A DNA stretch of 64,000 bases from Knufia peltigerae. Its lineage: Eukaryota > Ascomycota > Eurotiomycetes > Chaetothyriales > Trichomeriaceae. Below are positions 39,017 to 49,692 of this stretch, piece after piece. Under the pieces are notes generated by a model, which ran no database searches, was not told where the DNA came from, and saw only the letters and a program-made list of their open reading frames with translations. The translations under genes were made by a program, and so were the position numbers. The stretch covers positions 27,144 to 91,143 of the forward strand of contig JAPDRN010000132.1 of the NCBI GenBank assembly GCA_030247855.1. Reading direction: 5' to 3'. Every line of letters begins with the position of its first letter. The stretch's first letter is position 1.

Positions 39017-40369
39017 ATGCTTCCTCCACTCATCCTTCTTGCAGTATGTCTGATTGATTATATCTCTGCACTTCCTCCAACCTTGCACAAGAGAGCTTCT
39101 TCGTATGTTGCACTCCCATTCAGCACAAAGCGAACATCGAGCGTGCAAAAGCGAGACTCTGATGCACTCTCGGCCTTTGACTCACCCCTTGAAAGGGCAA
39201 GCTCCCTATACTATATCGAGGTCGGCATCGGCACGCCTCCGCAGATGATCGACCTGGTACTCGACACTGGAAGCAGTGTGATATGGGCATATTCGGCCGG
39301 GGTGGCTTCCTCATGCTCCGAATGCGGATCCGCTTACTGTCAGTCCTCCTGTCCTTGGTTGATATGCACGACTGACAAAGGTCATACAGATGATCCGTCT
39401 GAATCCCAAACGGCCATCGACAGGGAAGACCTTGGAGTACTCAATATCAGCTATGGTTCGACAAACGGAGTCAGTGGTTTCTATGTATCGGACACCTTGA
39501 CAACTCAAGATACATCCGCCCAAGACATCGTCATTGGTGTCGCCACTCATGCTGCCAAGGGTGACCCTCAAGGCGGCATCATGGGCATTGGCCTTCCCCA
39601 GAACGAACCTTCATACTTGGGTTATGGTATCGAATATCCCGGCTACATTGACCAGCTCCAGGCGCAAGGCCTCATTGGCGTTCGTGCCTATAGTGTATAC
39701 CTAAACGCCATCTCGGCCACGGCTGGCATGGTCATTTTCGGCGGCTACGACAGTTCCAAGTGGCTGGGCGATCTTGTTGGCTTCCCTCTCATTGAACCGA
39801 GCCCTGATAGGCAGTTCGATCTGGATGTCGCTGCACCGACCATCTCTCTATCTTTGAACGGCCAGACATGGGAGATCCCCCCAAGCACAGTCCCCTATAC
39901 TGTCACGTTGGACACTGGGACCCCCATATCTAGGCTTCCCCAAACGCAAGTAGCCGCCATTGCTGCTGCCCTTGGCGCGAGTGTGAGTACTCCTTGTCTT
40001 ATATCCTATCTCTTCCACGTCACTTACTCGAAGTCATAGTTGTCCACCTCTGATTCCGAGGTGTATACGTACGTGCTGGATTGTGGATTGGCCTCCTCCG
40101 CAGGTGGCCTGTCCTTTACCTTCGCGGATGTATCTGGTTCTGTCACCATCACCGTCCCCTATTCTGAGCTCATCATGGACGGTTCATCTGCGGGCCAATG
40201 CATGCTGGGTATGTGGGGGGAGCCTGACGACACGGAAAATGGGAATTTTATCTTGGGCGATACGTTCCTCCGTTCCGCCTACGTGCTCTACAACTTTGAC
40301 GACATGACAGTGAGTTTGGCACAGGCAAATTGGAATAGTGACTGCGAGGACTGTATCCAACCTCTATGA
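39017..40369 (+). CDS. secreted pepsin-like aspartic peptidase (A1)
   Basis: Preferred model join(39017..39338,39390..39982,40040..40369), 414 residues. A signal peptide (MLPPLILLAVCLIDYISA) is followed by a propeptide with Lys-Arg sites. Catalytic motifs are intact: VLDTGSS at about residue 82 and TLDTGTP at about residue 280; GIGTPPQ and GIMGIGLP are typical of the family. The 51-nt intron at 39339-39389 has a GTCAGT donor, ACTGAC branch point and TACAG acceptor and gives AYYDPSESQT, the expected A1 sequence, when removed; because it is a multiple of three and stop-free, it is easily missed. Intron 39983-40039 is conventional. The enzyme should act outside the cell or at the wall, with acid pH preference by family. 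There is no GPI or transmembrane tail. Confidence 0.9.
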
Positions 40370-40780
40370 TCATTTGCAAACTCAGAGCATGGGAAGAGAA
40401 AACCGAAGAGCCTGAGACGGGTTCTACCAGATACAACTAAATAGTTGACAAGTCAGAATTACATACAGTCATAACAAGTTGAGAAATGCGACGCTGAGTT
40501 AGAGAATGGAGGACTCAAAATTGGTCAGCCTGATACCAGGTGTTTCCTAGGCTACATTGACCGGTCGCACAATGCGAGTCGTGAGGTGATGATACATCTA
40601 TCAATGAAAATGGCCAAGTCAAGGACTAGAAAATAGATACAGAGAAGGGCTGCGCGAGTAGAAGAGTTGACGCTAAGCCCAATTGGGTCACGACGCCGAG
40701 TGCGTGACGCAGTCGGATTGAAGCTCGAGGTGTGCACAAGTCAACGTCTGAACGTGTACTATCTACCTGGGCGACCCAGC
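40370..40780. promoter_or_regulatory. promoter region of Mpv17-family gene
   Basis: This is the 411 bp spacer between tandem plus-strand genes. The Mpv17 frame is open upstream to 40667 but without an ATG. No other element is clear. Confidence 0.45.
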
Positions 40781-41699
40781 ATGGCGATGGCCTTTAACTG
40801 GACAAGTCGCAGCTTTGGACGCCGTTTCCTTCCTCGAAACCGTCAATTCAGTAGGAGTGTCTTTACGAAAGATCAGATCAAGACTGCTGAACTCCAGAAA
40901 ACACCTCATACACCTAACCAGATCGTGACTGAGGTTCCACATTCGACAGAATCCTCTGTGATTGATGTACCTAGCCCCCTATGGTATCATCGACTGGGCC
41001 CAGTCAAGGATTTCTTCTCGTGGTTCAGTCGCATGCAGCGAAGACGGCCGTTGGCAACGACCTTGGCGACCTCTCTGACAACATATCTGACTGGGGATCT
41101 GTTGGCCCAAGAAATTGGAGGAGAACGATATGATGGCAGTCGAACTTTACGAATGCTCGCAGTCGGAGGTCTCGCATCGATCCCAGGATATAGATGGTAG
41201 GCGTGATATATCTCTCGATATGAAAGCAAAACATACTGATCCTGTTGGGCAAAGGTTCCTCTTCCTCGGCAGCCACTTCAACTATGCCTCGAAATGGGCT
41301 TCCATCAGTGTCAAAGTACTCATCCAGCAGTTCCTGTTCGCGCCCGTCTTCAACACATACTTCTTTGGAATGCAAGCTGCCTTGACAGGACAGCAGCCGT
41401 CGGTCATTATTCATCGTGTCGTTTCAGCAGTGCCAGAGAGTGTGGTGAGCTCGGCCAAGTTCTGGCCATTGGTGACTGCATTGAATTTCACCCTTATCCC
41501 TGCACATCTGCGATTCGCCTTCTCGGCAGTCTTTGCAGTCGTATGGCAGACTTATCTTTCCTTCTTGAACCGTCGCGAAGAAAAGATTGGTCCGACAGGT
41601 AGTCTCGCGGACCAAGCGAGACAGAAATTGTTAGAGGATGCGCCATCAGCTTCGGTAGTCGATGTCCTTGACGGGATTGATTCTGGAAAGGATGATTGA
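40781..41699 (+). CDS. Mpv17/PMP22 family membrane protein (Sym1-like)
   Basis: Spliced model join(40781..41196,41255..41699), 286 residues. The start is the ATG giving MAMAFNWTSRSFGRRFLPRNRQF, a basic amphipathic N-terminus that looks like a mitochondrial targeting sequence. The Mpv17 fold follows: FSRMQRRRPLATTLATSLTTYLTGDLLAQ, then GGLASIPGYRW|FLFLGSHFNY across the 58-nt intron, QQFLFAPVFNTYFFGMQAALTG, a WPLVTALNFTLIPAHLRFAFSAVFAVVWQTYLSFLNRRE ending, and a hydrophilic tail. Yeast Sym1 and human MPV17 are inner mitochondrial membrane proteins with channel-like behaviour; peroxisomal members of the family exist, but the N-terminus favours mitochondria here. It converges on the small coiled-coil gene with about 91 bp between stops. 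Confidence 0.9.
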
Positions 41700-41790
41700 T
41701 GTTGTTGTCTGTCTTGCAGGGTGTCAAGGCAGATTTCAGGTCTTGATATTGGTTGGGGTGTTGCGAAAACCTTCCAAGTTTTCGATCCTT

Positions 41791-42081
41791 TTAGTAGGGT
41801 TGGATAGTATTATGCTCCAAGAAGGCGTCGAGCTGCTCTTCGAGAGATGCCAAGGTATTCTGCCATCTCTGATGTTTCACACATATCTGCTGCTGATGCT
41901 TCTCATCCAGCCGCGGAGCCGACGAGCTGAGTCGCGCGAAGTCTTCGGTGAGCTGCTTGACCTCTCGAACCAGCTGCTCATTGCATTCCTGAAGTTCACG
42001 TCTGATGTCCTCGAGTCTGTCTTGCACTTGAGACAACATTTGACCGAGAGTGTATCTGGTAGTGAGCGAATCAGCGACCAA
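41791..42081 (-). CDS. small coiled-coil protein, 5' end unresolved
   Basis: The frame encodes about 96 residues (SLTTRYTLGQMLSQVQDRL... through FLEHNTIQPY), almost entirely heptad-like helix with many Glu, Gln and Leu residues. The open frame begins with TTG and runs into a stop a short way upstream, so either translation starts at the internal ATG at 42039 (giving MLSQVQDRLEDI, 82 residues) or an upstream exon spliced into this one supplies the N-terminus. An acceptor-like TACCAG lies at the ACCAGATACACT position. It resembles small subunits of kinetochore or BLOC-1-like coiled-coil complexes only in general character. I do not recognise it. Confidence 0.5.
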   Translation of the reverse strand: MVADSLTTRYTLGQMLSQVQDRLEDIRRELQECNEQLVREVKQLTEDFARLSSSAPRLDEKHQQQICVKHQRWQNTLASLEEQLDAFLEHNTIQPY

Positions 42082-42917
42082 GTCGCCACGAATAAAAGGG
42101 ATATGTCAAAAAGTCAGATATGAGAAGGACGTGAGTGCAAGTTTAGTACCAGGAAAAGGGCGAAGTCATGCCTTCCACGCGTCCAGTGAGTGACAAGTAC
42201 TTTGGTTGGAGGAAAGGTCGCACAAGAGCACCTCCGGATGGTTTTGATGCAAGCATTACCCCTTGAGAAGCGGCAAGTGAAGCAACTTGACCGACGCATT
42301 CCACTAGCGTACAACAATAGAGGTACTGGCGCTACTACGGTCTCATGTCTCGAGCTTAGATCCATCATCGCGACCTTGGTCCCAAAGACCCGACTGTGAA
42401 AACGAAGGGATGCTCCTGAAACAAATTAACCAGATATCCGTACTACCAGAAATAATAAAGTGAGATGCAAAGAGAAGCGGAAGCGGAAGCGAGGCCCATG
42501 AGGCTGACTGGCAAGTTTGACGAGGCTGCACAGTACCTGAAGAGGGCCTAGAACTCTTGTCATTGGACTTAAGACCACGCCTAAACCCGCGAGAGGAGCC
42601 GCCTAATAATTAGACTTATTAGGTAAGTTTGACAAGCACCTGGCTGCCCTCAGGTACCTCAGGTACGAGTCCTGAGGCTGTGAGGTTCCCACTGCTCCCC
42701 GCACTTTTCTCACTGCAAGGCTCTGCCACTATTTCCATCTTTCCACCAGTTCTTTCTTAAAACTCCCGCCATACCATCCATCACGCACTCCCTTCGACGA
42801 ACGAACACGCACCTCGGAACTCGTCCACAATCTCCATACCATCGAAACCTTTTCCAACTCCATTTTGCTGTTCATCTATCCACCGAATCACGAACACCCC
42901 CAAACAAATCGTCAAAG
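42082..42917. promoter_or_regulatory. divergent promoter region, coiled-coil gene / lsm6
   Basis: These 836 bp hold the lsm6 promoter and the unresolved 5' end of the minus-strand coiled-coil gene. Around 42650-42680 the sequence has overlapping CCTCAGGTACC and CAGGTAC words with partial dyad symmetry. The last 150 bp before lsm6 are C rich, as in many housekeeping leaders. Confidence 0.45.
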
Positions 42918-43293
42918 ATGGAAAATCACACTGCACCCAGCGACCCCAAAGACCCAGCGGCCTTCCTCTCCTCCATCATCGGGGTCCCTGTGACGGTCAA
43001 GCTGAACTCTGGACTGGTGTACAAGGGTGAATTGCAGTCTGTAGATGGGTACATGAACATTGCTCTGGAAAAATGCGCCGAATACGTGAATGGACAATTA
43101 CGGAGAAACTACGGTGATGCTTTCGTGAGAGGAAACAATGGTGAGTGTCTCCCTCCTCTCCTGGGGGTCTTTACGGCTGAGGACACTTGGGCCAAAGCCA
43201 GAGGGGATCGAGGAATTCCCAATTGTGGAAAAGCGCGGGGAAAAAAAGCTGACGAGATTTCGACGTATAGTGCTATATATTTCGAGCGACTGA
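42918..43293 (+). CDS. lsm6: Sm-like protein Lsm6
   Basis: Spliced model join(42918..43140,43271..43293), 81 residues. Sm1 and Sm2 motifs are clear: FLSSIIGVPVTVKLNSGLVYKGELQSVDGYMNIALE and the GDAFVRGNN|VLYISSD ending. The second exon is only 23 nt; removal of a 130-nt intron (GTGAGT...CGTATAG) produces the conserved VLYIS terminus, so the long unspliced reading frame to 43388 is not the protein. Lsm6 is part of the Lsm1-7 ring in cytoplasmic mRNA decay and the Lsm2-8 ring that binds the U6 snRNA 3' end in the nucleus. Other splicing genes in the window are spp2 and sad1. Confidence 0.95.
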
Positions 43294-44218
43294 GTTTTCG
43301 AGTCAACGCATGCGACAGGACCTCAACTCGAGAAGAAACTTTGGGGGTGTGCGGCTGCCGTGTACTCGGACTGGGGGATGCGCCCTAGAATGAAGATCAA
43401 ATGCAATCTCAAGACTTCATGCCTGGCCGAGGAGTGTGCAGTGGAGTGGCCATCAAAGCGGTCATCAGAGCGGTTCGATGACAATTACACACATGACATT
43501 GCTCAACGAGAACTTGAGTATGCAGACAAGCCAACGGGGATATTTGGACGAGTTTGCAGACGGGTCGATCGAGCATTCCAGCAGAAGATTCGGCGCCTGG
43601 GTTGCGCTTGGAGAAGAAATTATTCCAGAGCAGTATTACTCTCGTCAAACATTCTCGCGCATCTTCTCGCGTATCAAATCAAACAAACCCAACCGTCCCA
43701 AATCTACAATTTCCGGATCCGTGTTTCTCATCGTCGAGAGTCTATGGGGTATATATACTGTTTGCGCGCTTTGGCAGATGACTGCAATTTGTCGAGCTTT
43801 GTAATTAAGACTTTCTGGACTCGGTCGCTATAGCGGTCGCTCTAGCTCCGTACTGCCGTAAAGCATTACCAGACATGGTCCCATCATTGGATATGCTTTA
43901 TCACACTTTACGACCATTGCGCCTTTTGAACCAAACCAACTCCTTCCTCCAGCTTTCCAATTCAGACGGCGACCTCACTCCATGAACCGGATCACGTTCT
44001 CATCGCGTTGAAACAATATGTTTGTTCTTGACTCGATTGGATTTATGTATTTCATACCTATTGTTGCAGTCCTATGTGCGCGCGCATGTCGACATCCAGT
44101 GCGGGCTGGTTCGGTGTGATATGGTACCTGATTTTTTTGGCCACGTGTGTTAAAGGAAGAATGCCCTCTATGAATGTACGGAGGAGGCCATCTTCTCTCT
44201 CTCTTTCTGTCCATTCAT
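43294..44218. other. convergent 3' intergenic region
   Basis: These 925 bp lie between the stops of lsm6 and the sialidase-fold gene. Several overlapping ORFs of 60-157 codons cross it in different frames, none with domain content or consistent splice sites; I do not call a gene. Confidence 0.45.
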
Positions 44219-45659
44219 TCATTCATCTCCCCAGTTGTTCCAGAAGCCTTTCCCGCCACAACTGCTGACAGAATCCTTTCCGCCACTCGCCTCGGGGCCG
44301 AACCCGTCGGCGTACGTCCCGGGGATGTCGATCATCCCCGCGGTGACCATGGTGACGCTGGTGTTGTACATGCCCCCGTTGACCAGCATGACCTTGGTCT
44401 CGTCCGGCATGACGGTCAGACTGCGACTGTAGCCGACGCCGTGGGTGGTGTCGACGGTGAACCAGGCGTCCGGGTCACCGTACTCGGTGTTCATGAAGAC
44501 CTGGGAGTAGGAGCCGTCGCTGACGACGAGTGTCCCTTTGCCGGTGGGGCCGACGGGGGTCCAGACCACGTAAGGGCTCGAGCTGGGGATCAGGCCGTCG
44601 GTCGACGAGCGAAGGAGGTGCTCCTCGGCGGCGCCAAAGTATTCGGGGTCCGGGGACATGCGGTAGTGGACCGCATAGGGTGAGTTGGTGGGGAGGCCGT
44701 CGGTCGAGAACCCCAGTTCGTAGGTGAAGATGTACATGCCGTTGCCCATCTTGGCCATGGTGGTCATGCCGGGTCGCTGCGTGTAGTTGGCCTCGGCCGC
44801 GTCGTCCATCACGGGCCCCCAGGACTTGAGGTCGGGAGAGGACTGGTGGGCGAGTTTCTGCCCGTGGGCCGGGTCGCGTTGGTCCGAGTAGGCGTCCATC
44901 ACCCACGGCGGGTCGTGGCTGACCGGGGACATGAGCAGGAAGGGCTCCCAGATGGGGGTGGCGCCGTTGGTGGTGTTGGCAGGGCCGCCCTGGGCGACTT
45001 GAGAGACGAATTCCCACGTGTACCTTTCGAATGTTTGCCAGTGTCAGTGCTGTGTGTACCTAGATGTATTCTCAATGGGGGGGGGAAAAAAAGGGCAAGG
45101 CGCACTCCATGGGTACTGGCCGTGCCGTGCTTCCACCAAGGCGGGAAAAGGGGGCTCAAACAACTCACCCTTTGTCTCTAGAGGCATAGACGTAAATGTT
45201 GGTGGATGACATGTCATTGGGCTGACCCATGCCCGTGAACAAGACGGTCCCGGCCGGGTAGTCACCCACGTCTATGGGCAACTCGAGGAAGTCAGGCTGG
45301 GCCAGGAAGCCTTGGCTGAAGTCGTGGCCCGTATCTTCTTGGGTGAAGTAGATCTTTGAGATCTCTTCCCACGACTGGCCCTGGTCGTGAGACGCAAAGA
45401 CCGGATAGTAACGTTCTCCGTCGGGCGTGAGTGTGAATGTCGTCAGGAGGACATTGTCGGTCTCGCAGTTTTGGTTCAACAGGACGACCCGAGCGTAGCT
45501 CGTGCTGCGACGTTCCCAGTCATCCGGCGCCACGAAGATGGTGACGTTGTCAAAGTTGGGAGTCGACGACGAAGATCCTCCACCACCCCATCCTCCTGGG
45601 TTACCCCATGGTACGGCCGCTGCCAACGGGAGCAGTGACAACAGAGTAGAGCCGAGCAT
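44219..45659 (-). CDS. secreted sialidase-fold (BNR/Asp-box) glycosidase-like protein
   Basis: Spliced model complement(join(44219..45023,45169..45659)), 431 residues; the 145-nt intron joins RDKG to YTWEF in frame. A signal peptide (MLGSTLLSLLPLAAAV) is followed by a Gly-rich linker. An Asp-box (SHDQGQSWEE) near residue 87 and a related ASRDKGYTWEF repeat across the splice mark a six-bladed sialidase-type propeller. The segment SSPDLKSWGPVMDD is another such repeat. Fungal secreted proteins of this type include GH93 exo-arabinanases; I suggest that relationship but cannot confirm catalytic residues. A TATA box lies about 85-92 bp upstream. The intron contains a G9 then A8 homopolymer pair (about 45077-45093) that may trouble sequencing. 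Confidence 0.78.
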
Positions 45660-45742
45660 GCTGGATGGATGATCGGGAGCCTTTTCCTTACCTGACGTGA
45701 ATCATTTCGAGGTTGTTACGGGTTCGCCGTAGCTGGGGGCAT

Positions 45743-45751
45743 CTTATATAT
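45743..45751 (-). promoter_or_regulatory. TATA box of sialidase-fold gene
   Basis: The minus strand reads TATATAAGAT about 85-92 bp upstream of the start codon at 45659. Confidence 0.55.
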
Positions 45752-47108
45752 TCCCCAGCTCATGGTCCGTCGTTCCTTTTTCGGTGTACACCCGGTCGCT
45801 TTGGAACAGGATAAATTGCCCAACGTCACATGGACTTTGAGAGCTATGAAAGTCCGTGTAGTTCTCGAAGGTAGACCTTTGCGATACTTGCCGTCGGTCA
45901 CACTCCGCGTCGCAATGTTATGGTCGTCGAGAATAGATATTAGCCTGATTTGAGGGCGGTAAACAACTTTGCAACAAATATGGGTGAATTGGAGATGTAT
46001 GGACGATCCAAGTATGCTTCCGGCAAGGTCGCAATCACTGGTGTTCGGACGGCGTTACCTCCTCCCTGTCTTTCCCTCCACATTTTGTATCGTCTGGGGT
46101 ACCCATCGACTGGAGAGAGTGTTTGTGGCAGGAAAAGTTCGCCATTGGAGGCCGGCGAACTCGGCATCTAAACGATGAACCGTATGTAATTCACACATAG
46201 TCCATTGAACGTCTCCGGCTAAATTGGTATGCGAGCTCGGCACAAAATCATGGCGGCTGGTAACATGTGTTGACCGGGAGTAAATAGTGTGGCGTAGAGT
46301 GGCCTGCTTGAAGGAATATCAGGAGACCCAGAGGCTAAGTAGTCAGTAACGAGGAGAACACGTTTCAAATTGTTGTATCTACTTTCCTGAGGGGGACACA
46401 AGAGGGGTGGACGAGGTAGATTGGTAAGATTATGAGATATCAATGAGAACATGCTTCGAAAGCCATCCGTTCATGAGAGAGTTGGCGCGTTGAAGCTGGC
46501 AGTTTTGCCTCGTTATGCGGATAGCCCGAGGTCGGGGATCAAACAATGCGGCTCAACGAAATGGAAATGACCGCACGGGCAGAAATCCAAGACAAAACTT
46601 CCTCCTCCTACTGTACTCGGTCGACAACGGGGATTTGTTTCCTCACGCCTACCCTTCTTGGGAAGTTGTAAGTTGGTTCACTGGGGGGCATATCCGTCGT
46701 ATAATATGAATATGTCTGGCGGGACTGAGCGAATACTGCCGGAGACTAAATACCATCGAGGAGGTGCGGGAGTTTTTGACAGCGGCAGCAAAGGGATACG
46801 AGACTGCGTGTGAATTTTGCCGTGATTCTGAAAAGGCACCATTTGATCACAATGTCGTTCGGGAAGTAGCCGAGGCCGATATGGTGCTCCCGCTTGATCT
46901 TTGAGGACTTTGTTCTACGTAAATAGCTACGGTGGCAGTTTCGCAAGAAGATACGGACTACTACTTACCGTCTATGCGTGGCGAGTACTCATCCCGACCA
47001 AGGTACCTCCCGGGCGATACCAACATATCTGGGAGCATCATATCAGGACAGTGGTTTCGTTATGAGCGCTAACTGCACAAGTACAAGATGGAAGCAGGAA
47101 CACAGGTG

Positions 47109-47127
47109 CCTACCTACCTACCTACCT
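47109..47127. repeat. (CCTA)n tetranucleotide repeat
   Basis: Four tandem CCTA units plus a partial fifth are followed by GGTACC. Confidence 0.85.
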
Positions 47128-48202
47128 GGTACCTGAGTATGAAGGAACTTGACCAATTGCCATTCTCTTCCATTCTTCACCCAAGCCGGCTCACACAATC
47201 AGTCTTTCAACATGTCCTCCAAGGCTTGGTCTCCTAAAGGGGCGTGGGATCTTACCATTAAACCATGAGTTGTGTTGACCGACTTCTTTGTTTTGGTTGC
47301 AAAGAATATGGGTTCGTGCTCAAAAGGCAAAGATCCTGTCATCAATAATGCTCGCGATCTGTAGACAACTTCATGGTTGATCTTTATCTGCAGATCCGAC
47401 GCAAGGGAGTCAGTTGTCTGCCATCCAAGGATCATGACACATCTTTCTCGTGATCGCGAAGACTGGGCTTCATAGCCTTCGTTGATCGAACCGACCATCA
47501 TTCGTAGATCCCGATGACGAATTTCCATCATCTTTTCTTGTGTCTTGTGTGCCGACGATCTCCTCGCGATCCAGCCTCATTTTCTGCAGTGCTTCAGATC
47601 GAAGATCGCATCGTCATACATGACGCAGCTGACGTAGTCAGGATCCATGGAAAGGGACTTTTGCAAGTATAGACGATCATGGACCACAATCTGCAAACTT
47701 GGTGGCACCCAGCTACGAGTATGTGTTACGAGGACGTACAATTGCAATGTCGAGCTTCTTCAGCAAAGTGTGAAACTGACGTTTCAGACCGAGTGGGCTG
47801 CTGGGTACCTACCTAGTTATCATATTGCCGACAGTCAAGGACAATCTTACCAGGGGAGATCCAGAGAAAGTCTGCATTCTTTTTGATCGAGGTATTGGCT
47901 GTCTCAATCGAAGATTTAGATGTTGAGTAAGTGCATCTTAAACATCCGTGGCATGCTGCACGTCTATGTTCAAATGATCCCCTGTACAAGATCACGAATC
48001 AGGTTTTGTTCGCGAGGGTTTTCGATTGACTCGTCGTACTGTACCCCGCATTGAGAATCGCGAACGCAGGAAAAAAAAGTTGTCGTGGCGGCGACGGGTC
48101 TTACATATAAGTGGAAAACATACACACAGCATAGTGCTAGTATTAGAAGGTGTCCAGTCCGGTGCTTGTTGAACAGTCTCAAGTGCCTACCTCACCAGCA
48201 AT

Positions 48203-49444
48203 ATGGTGTTGCAAGCGATCCTATACGAACCCGCATCGACATCCTCCCCTCCCTCCCTTCGCATCCTCGATCAACTTCTCTTGCCGCATAGAACGACTTA
48301 CGAACAAGTCTCGACCTGCGAGGAGGCCCATGCTGCCATCAAGCAAATGAAGGTGCGGGGTGCACCAGCCATCGCTATTGTGGCTGCGCTGGCCCTCGCT
48401 GTTGAGATTGGGGCGATGGTCGTGGCGAAGAAACTGTCCGATGCCGCCGAAGTTGTCAAGGAGAGGTTGAACCAGCGCTTAGAGTACTTGAAGACAAGTA
48501 GACCGACGGCCGTCAACCTGGGAGATGCAGTAGGGAAATTGAAGATTGTTGCCAAAACAGCTGCTTTACAACCAGAAGCCACATCTGATTCTGTAGCGCA
48601 AGCTTACATCGCGGCTGCCGAGCGCATGCTGATTGACGATGTGTCTGACAACAAGGCGATAGGCGAGCACGGTGCTAGGTGGATAGAACAAAACACAACA
48701 GTAGGGCGAAGAAGGAAGCAGGACAAGAGTCAAGAGCTAAAGGTTTTAACACACTGCAACACAGGGTGAGAAACGAAGCGTGAAGGACGACGTTGATCCC
48801 CATAACTGATAATGTTCAGGTCTTTGGCAACCGCTGGATATGGTACCGCTCTCGGCGTGATAAGATCTTTAAGAGCAGCTGATATGCTGAGTCGGGCTTA
48901 TTGCACGGAAACCCGGCCATATAATCAGGGTTCTCGATTGACTGCGTATGAACTTGTCCACGACCACATACCGGCAACTCTGATTACAGATTCAATGGCT
49001 TGCGCCTTGTTGGCGAAAGAGGGAGATTGTCTCGCTGCCATTGTTGTCGGTGCTGACCGAGTTGCAGCCAATGGCGACACTGCGAATAAGATTGGAACGC
49101 ATTCCCTCGCAGTACTTGCCCGTCACCATGGTGTCAAGTTCCTCGTCGCTGCTCCAAGAACTACCATTGATCTCGGTACGGCGTCTGGTCAGGACATCAC
49201 TATAGAAGAAAGAGCGCCCGAAGAAGTGACCAGGATCAAAGGACCGAAGATTAACCCAGATGGAAGGATACTGGTCGATGAGGATGCAGAAGTCATCAGT
49301 ACGGCTGCCGACGGCATTGATGTCTGGAATCCGGCTTTCGATGTCACACCGGCAGACCTCATCGACGGAGTCATCACCGAGGTCGGTGTGGTGGTCAAGG
49401 TGGAGGGCCGTTTCGAATTTGGTTCCCTATTCCAGAAATCGTGA
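48203..49444 (+). CDS. mri1: methylthioribose-1-phosphate isomerase Mri1
   Basis: Spliced model join(48203..48765,48820..49444), 395 residues; the 54-nt intron joins THCNTG to SLATAGYGTALGV. Family signatures are all present: IKQMKVRGAPAIAIVAALALA, the THCNTG catalytic Cys at about residue 184, and GADRVAANGDTANKIGTHSLAVLARHHGVKF with the catalytic Asp at about residue 265. Mri1 converts 5-methylthioribose-1-phosphate to 5-methylthioribulose-1-phosphate in the methionine salvage pathway. It is related in fold to eIF2B alpha/beta/delta subunits, but the Cys-Asp pair and length identify the isomerase. Probably cytosolic and nuclear. Confidence 0.95.
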
Positions 49445-49551
49445 TCAGTAGCCAGTTACAGCGATCTTCCTGCGCCTCCATAATGGAGACCGTTGTTCAA
49501 TAATCTGTTTCCAATCGTACCGGCTAATCGGGATGCTTGGCACGGGATGCG

Positions 49552-49569
49552 TTACGAGTACGCTCGTAA
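49552..49569. repeat. inverted repeat TTACGAG-TACG-CTCGTAA
   Basis: Perfect seven-base arms flank a four-base spacer in the convergent spacer between mri1 and the small coiled-coil gene. It contains one copy of the GTTACGAGTA word described in the findings. Confidence 0.7.
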
Positions 49570-49692
49570 TCTGTCTTCGCGATGCCGGATAAGCAAATAA
49601 GGATGGGTAGGTGAGGAAAAAAGGCATGCTAAGCGAGGTCCGATTTGCCCAGAACAAGCAGTTTTGTTTCGGAATCTCCCGGTGTGGCCCCA

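Larger units (their letters stand above)
45660..48202. other. gene-poor region
   Basis: These 2.5 kb carry no convincing gene between the sialidase-fold gene and mri1, whose starts face each other. The longest ATG ORF is 110 codons on the minus strand (47199-47531, ending EDMLKD); it has no recognised domain and may be chance or a relic. A (CCTA)4 repeat sits at 47109-47127, and related GGTACCTACC words recur near 47000 and 47805. The span should hold two promoters; the rest is unexplained. Confidence 0.45.

Noticed and set aside
43141..43388. Unspliced extension of lsm6 to a 156-residue protein
   Set aside because: The conserved VLYIS ending of Lsm6 is obtained only by splicing to 43271; the extension has no Sm-fold content.
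43360..43833. 157-codon ORF downstream of lsm6
   Set aside because: Begins inside lsm6 3' sequence, overlaps other open frames and encodes no coherent domain.
35615..45659. Possible secreted-enzyme gene cluster
   Set aside because: Pepsins and the sialidase-fold gene are separated by housekeeping genes (Mpv17-type, lsm6) and have unrelated functions; no evidence of a cluster beyond the divergent A1 pair.
47199..47531. 110-codon minus-strand ORF
   Set aside because: No domain, no signal peptide and no extension by plausible splicing; cannot be told from chance.
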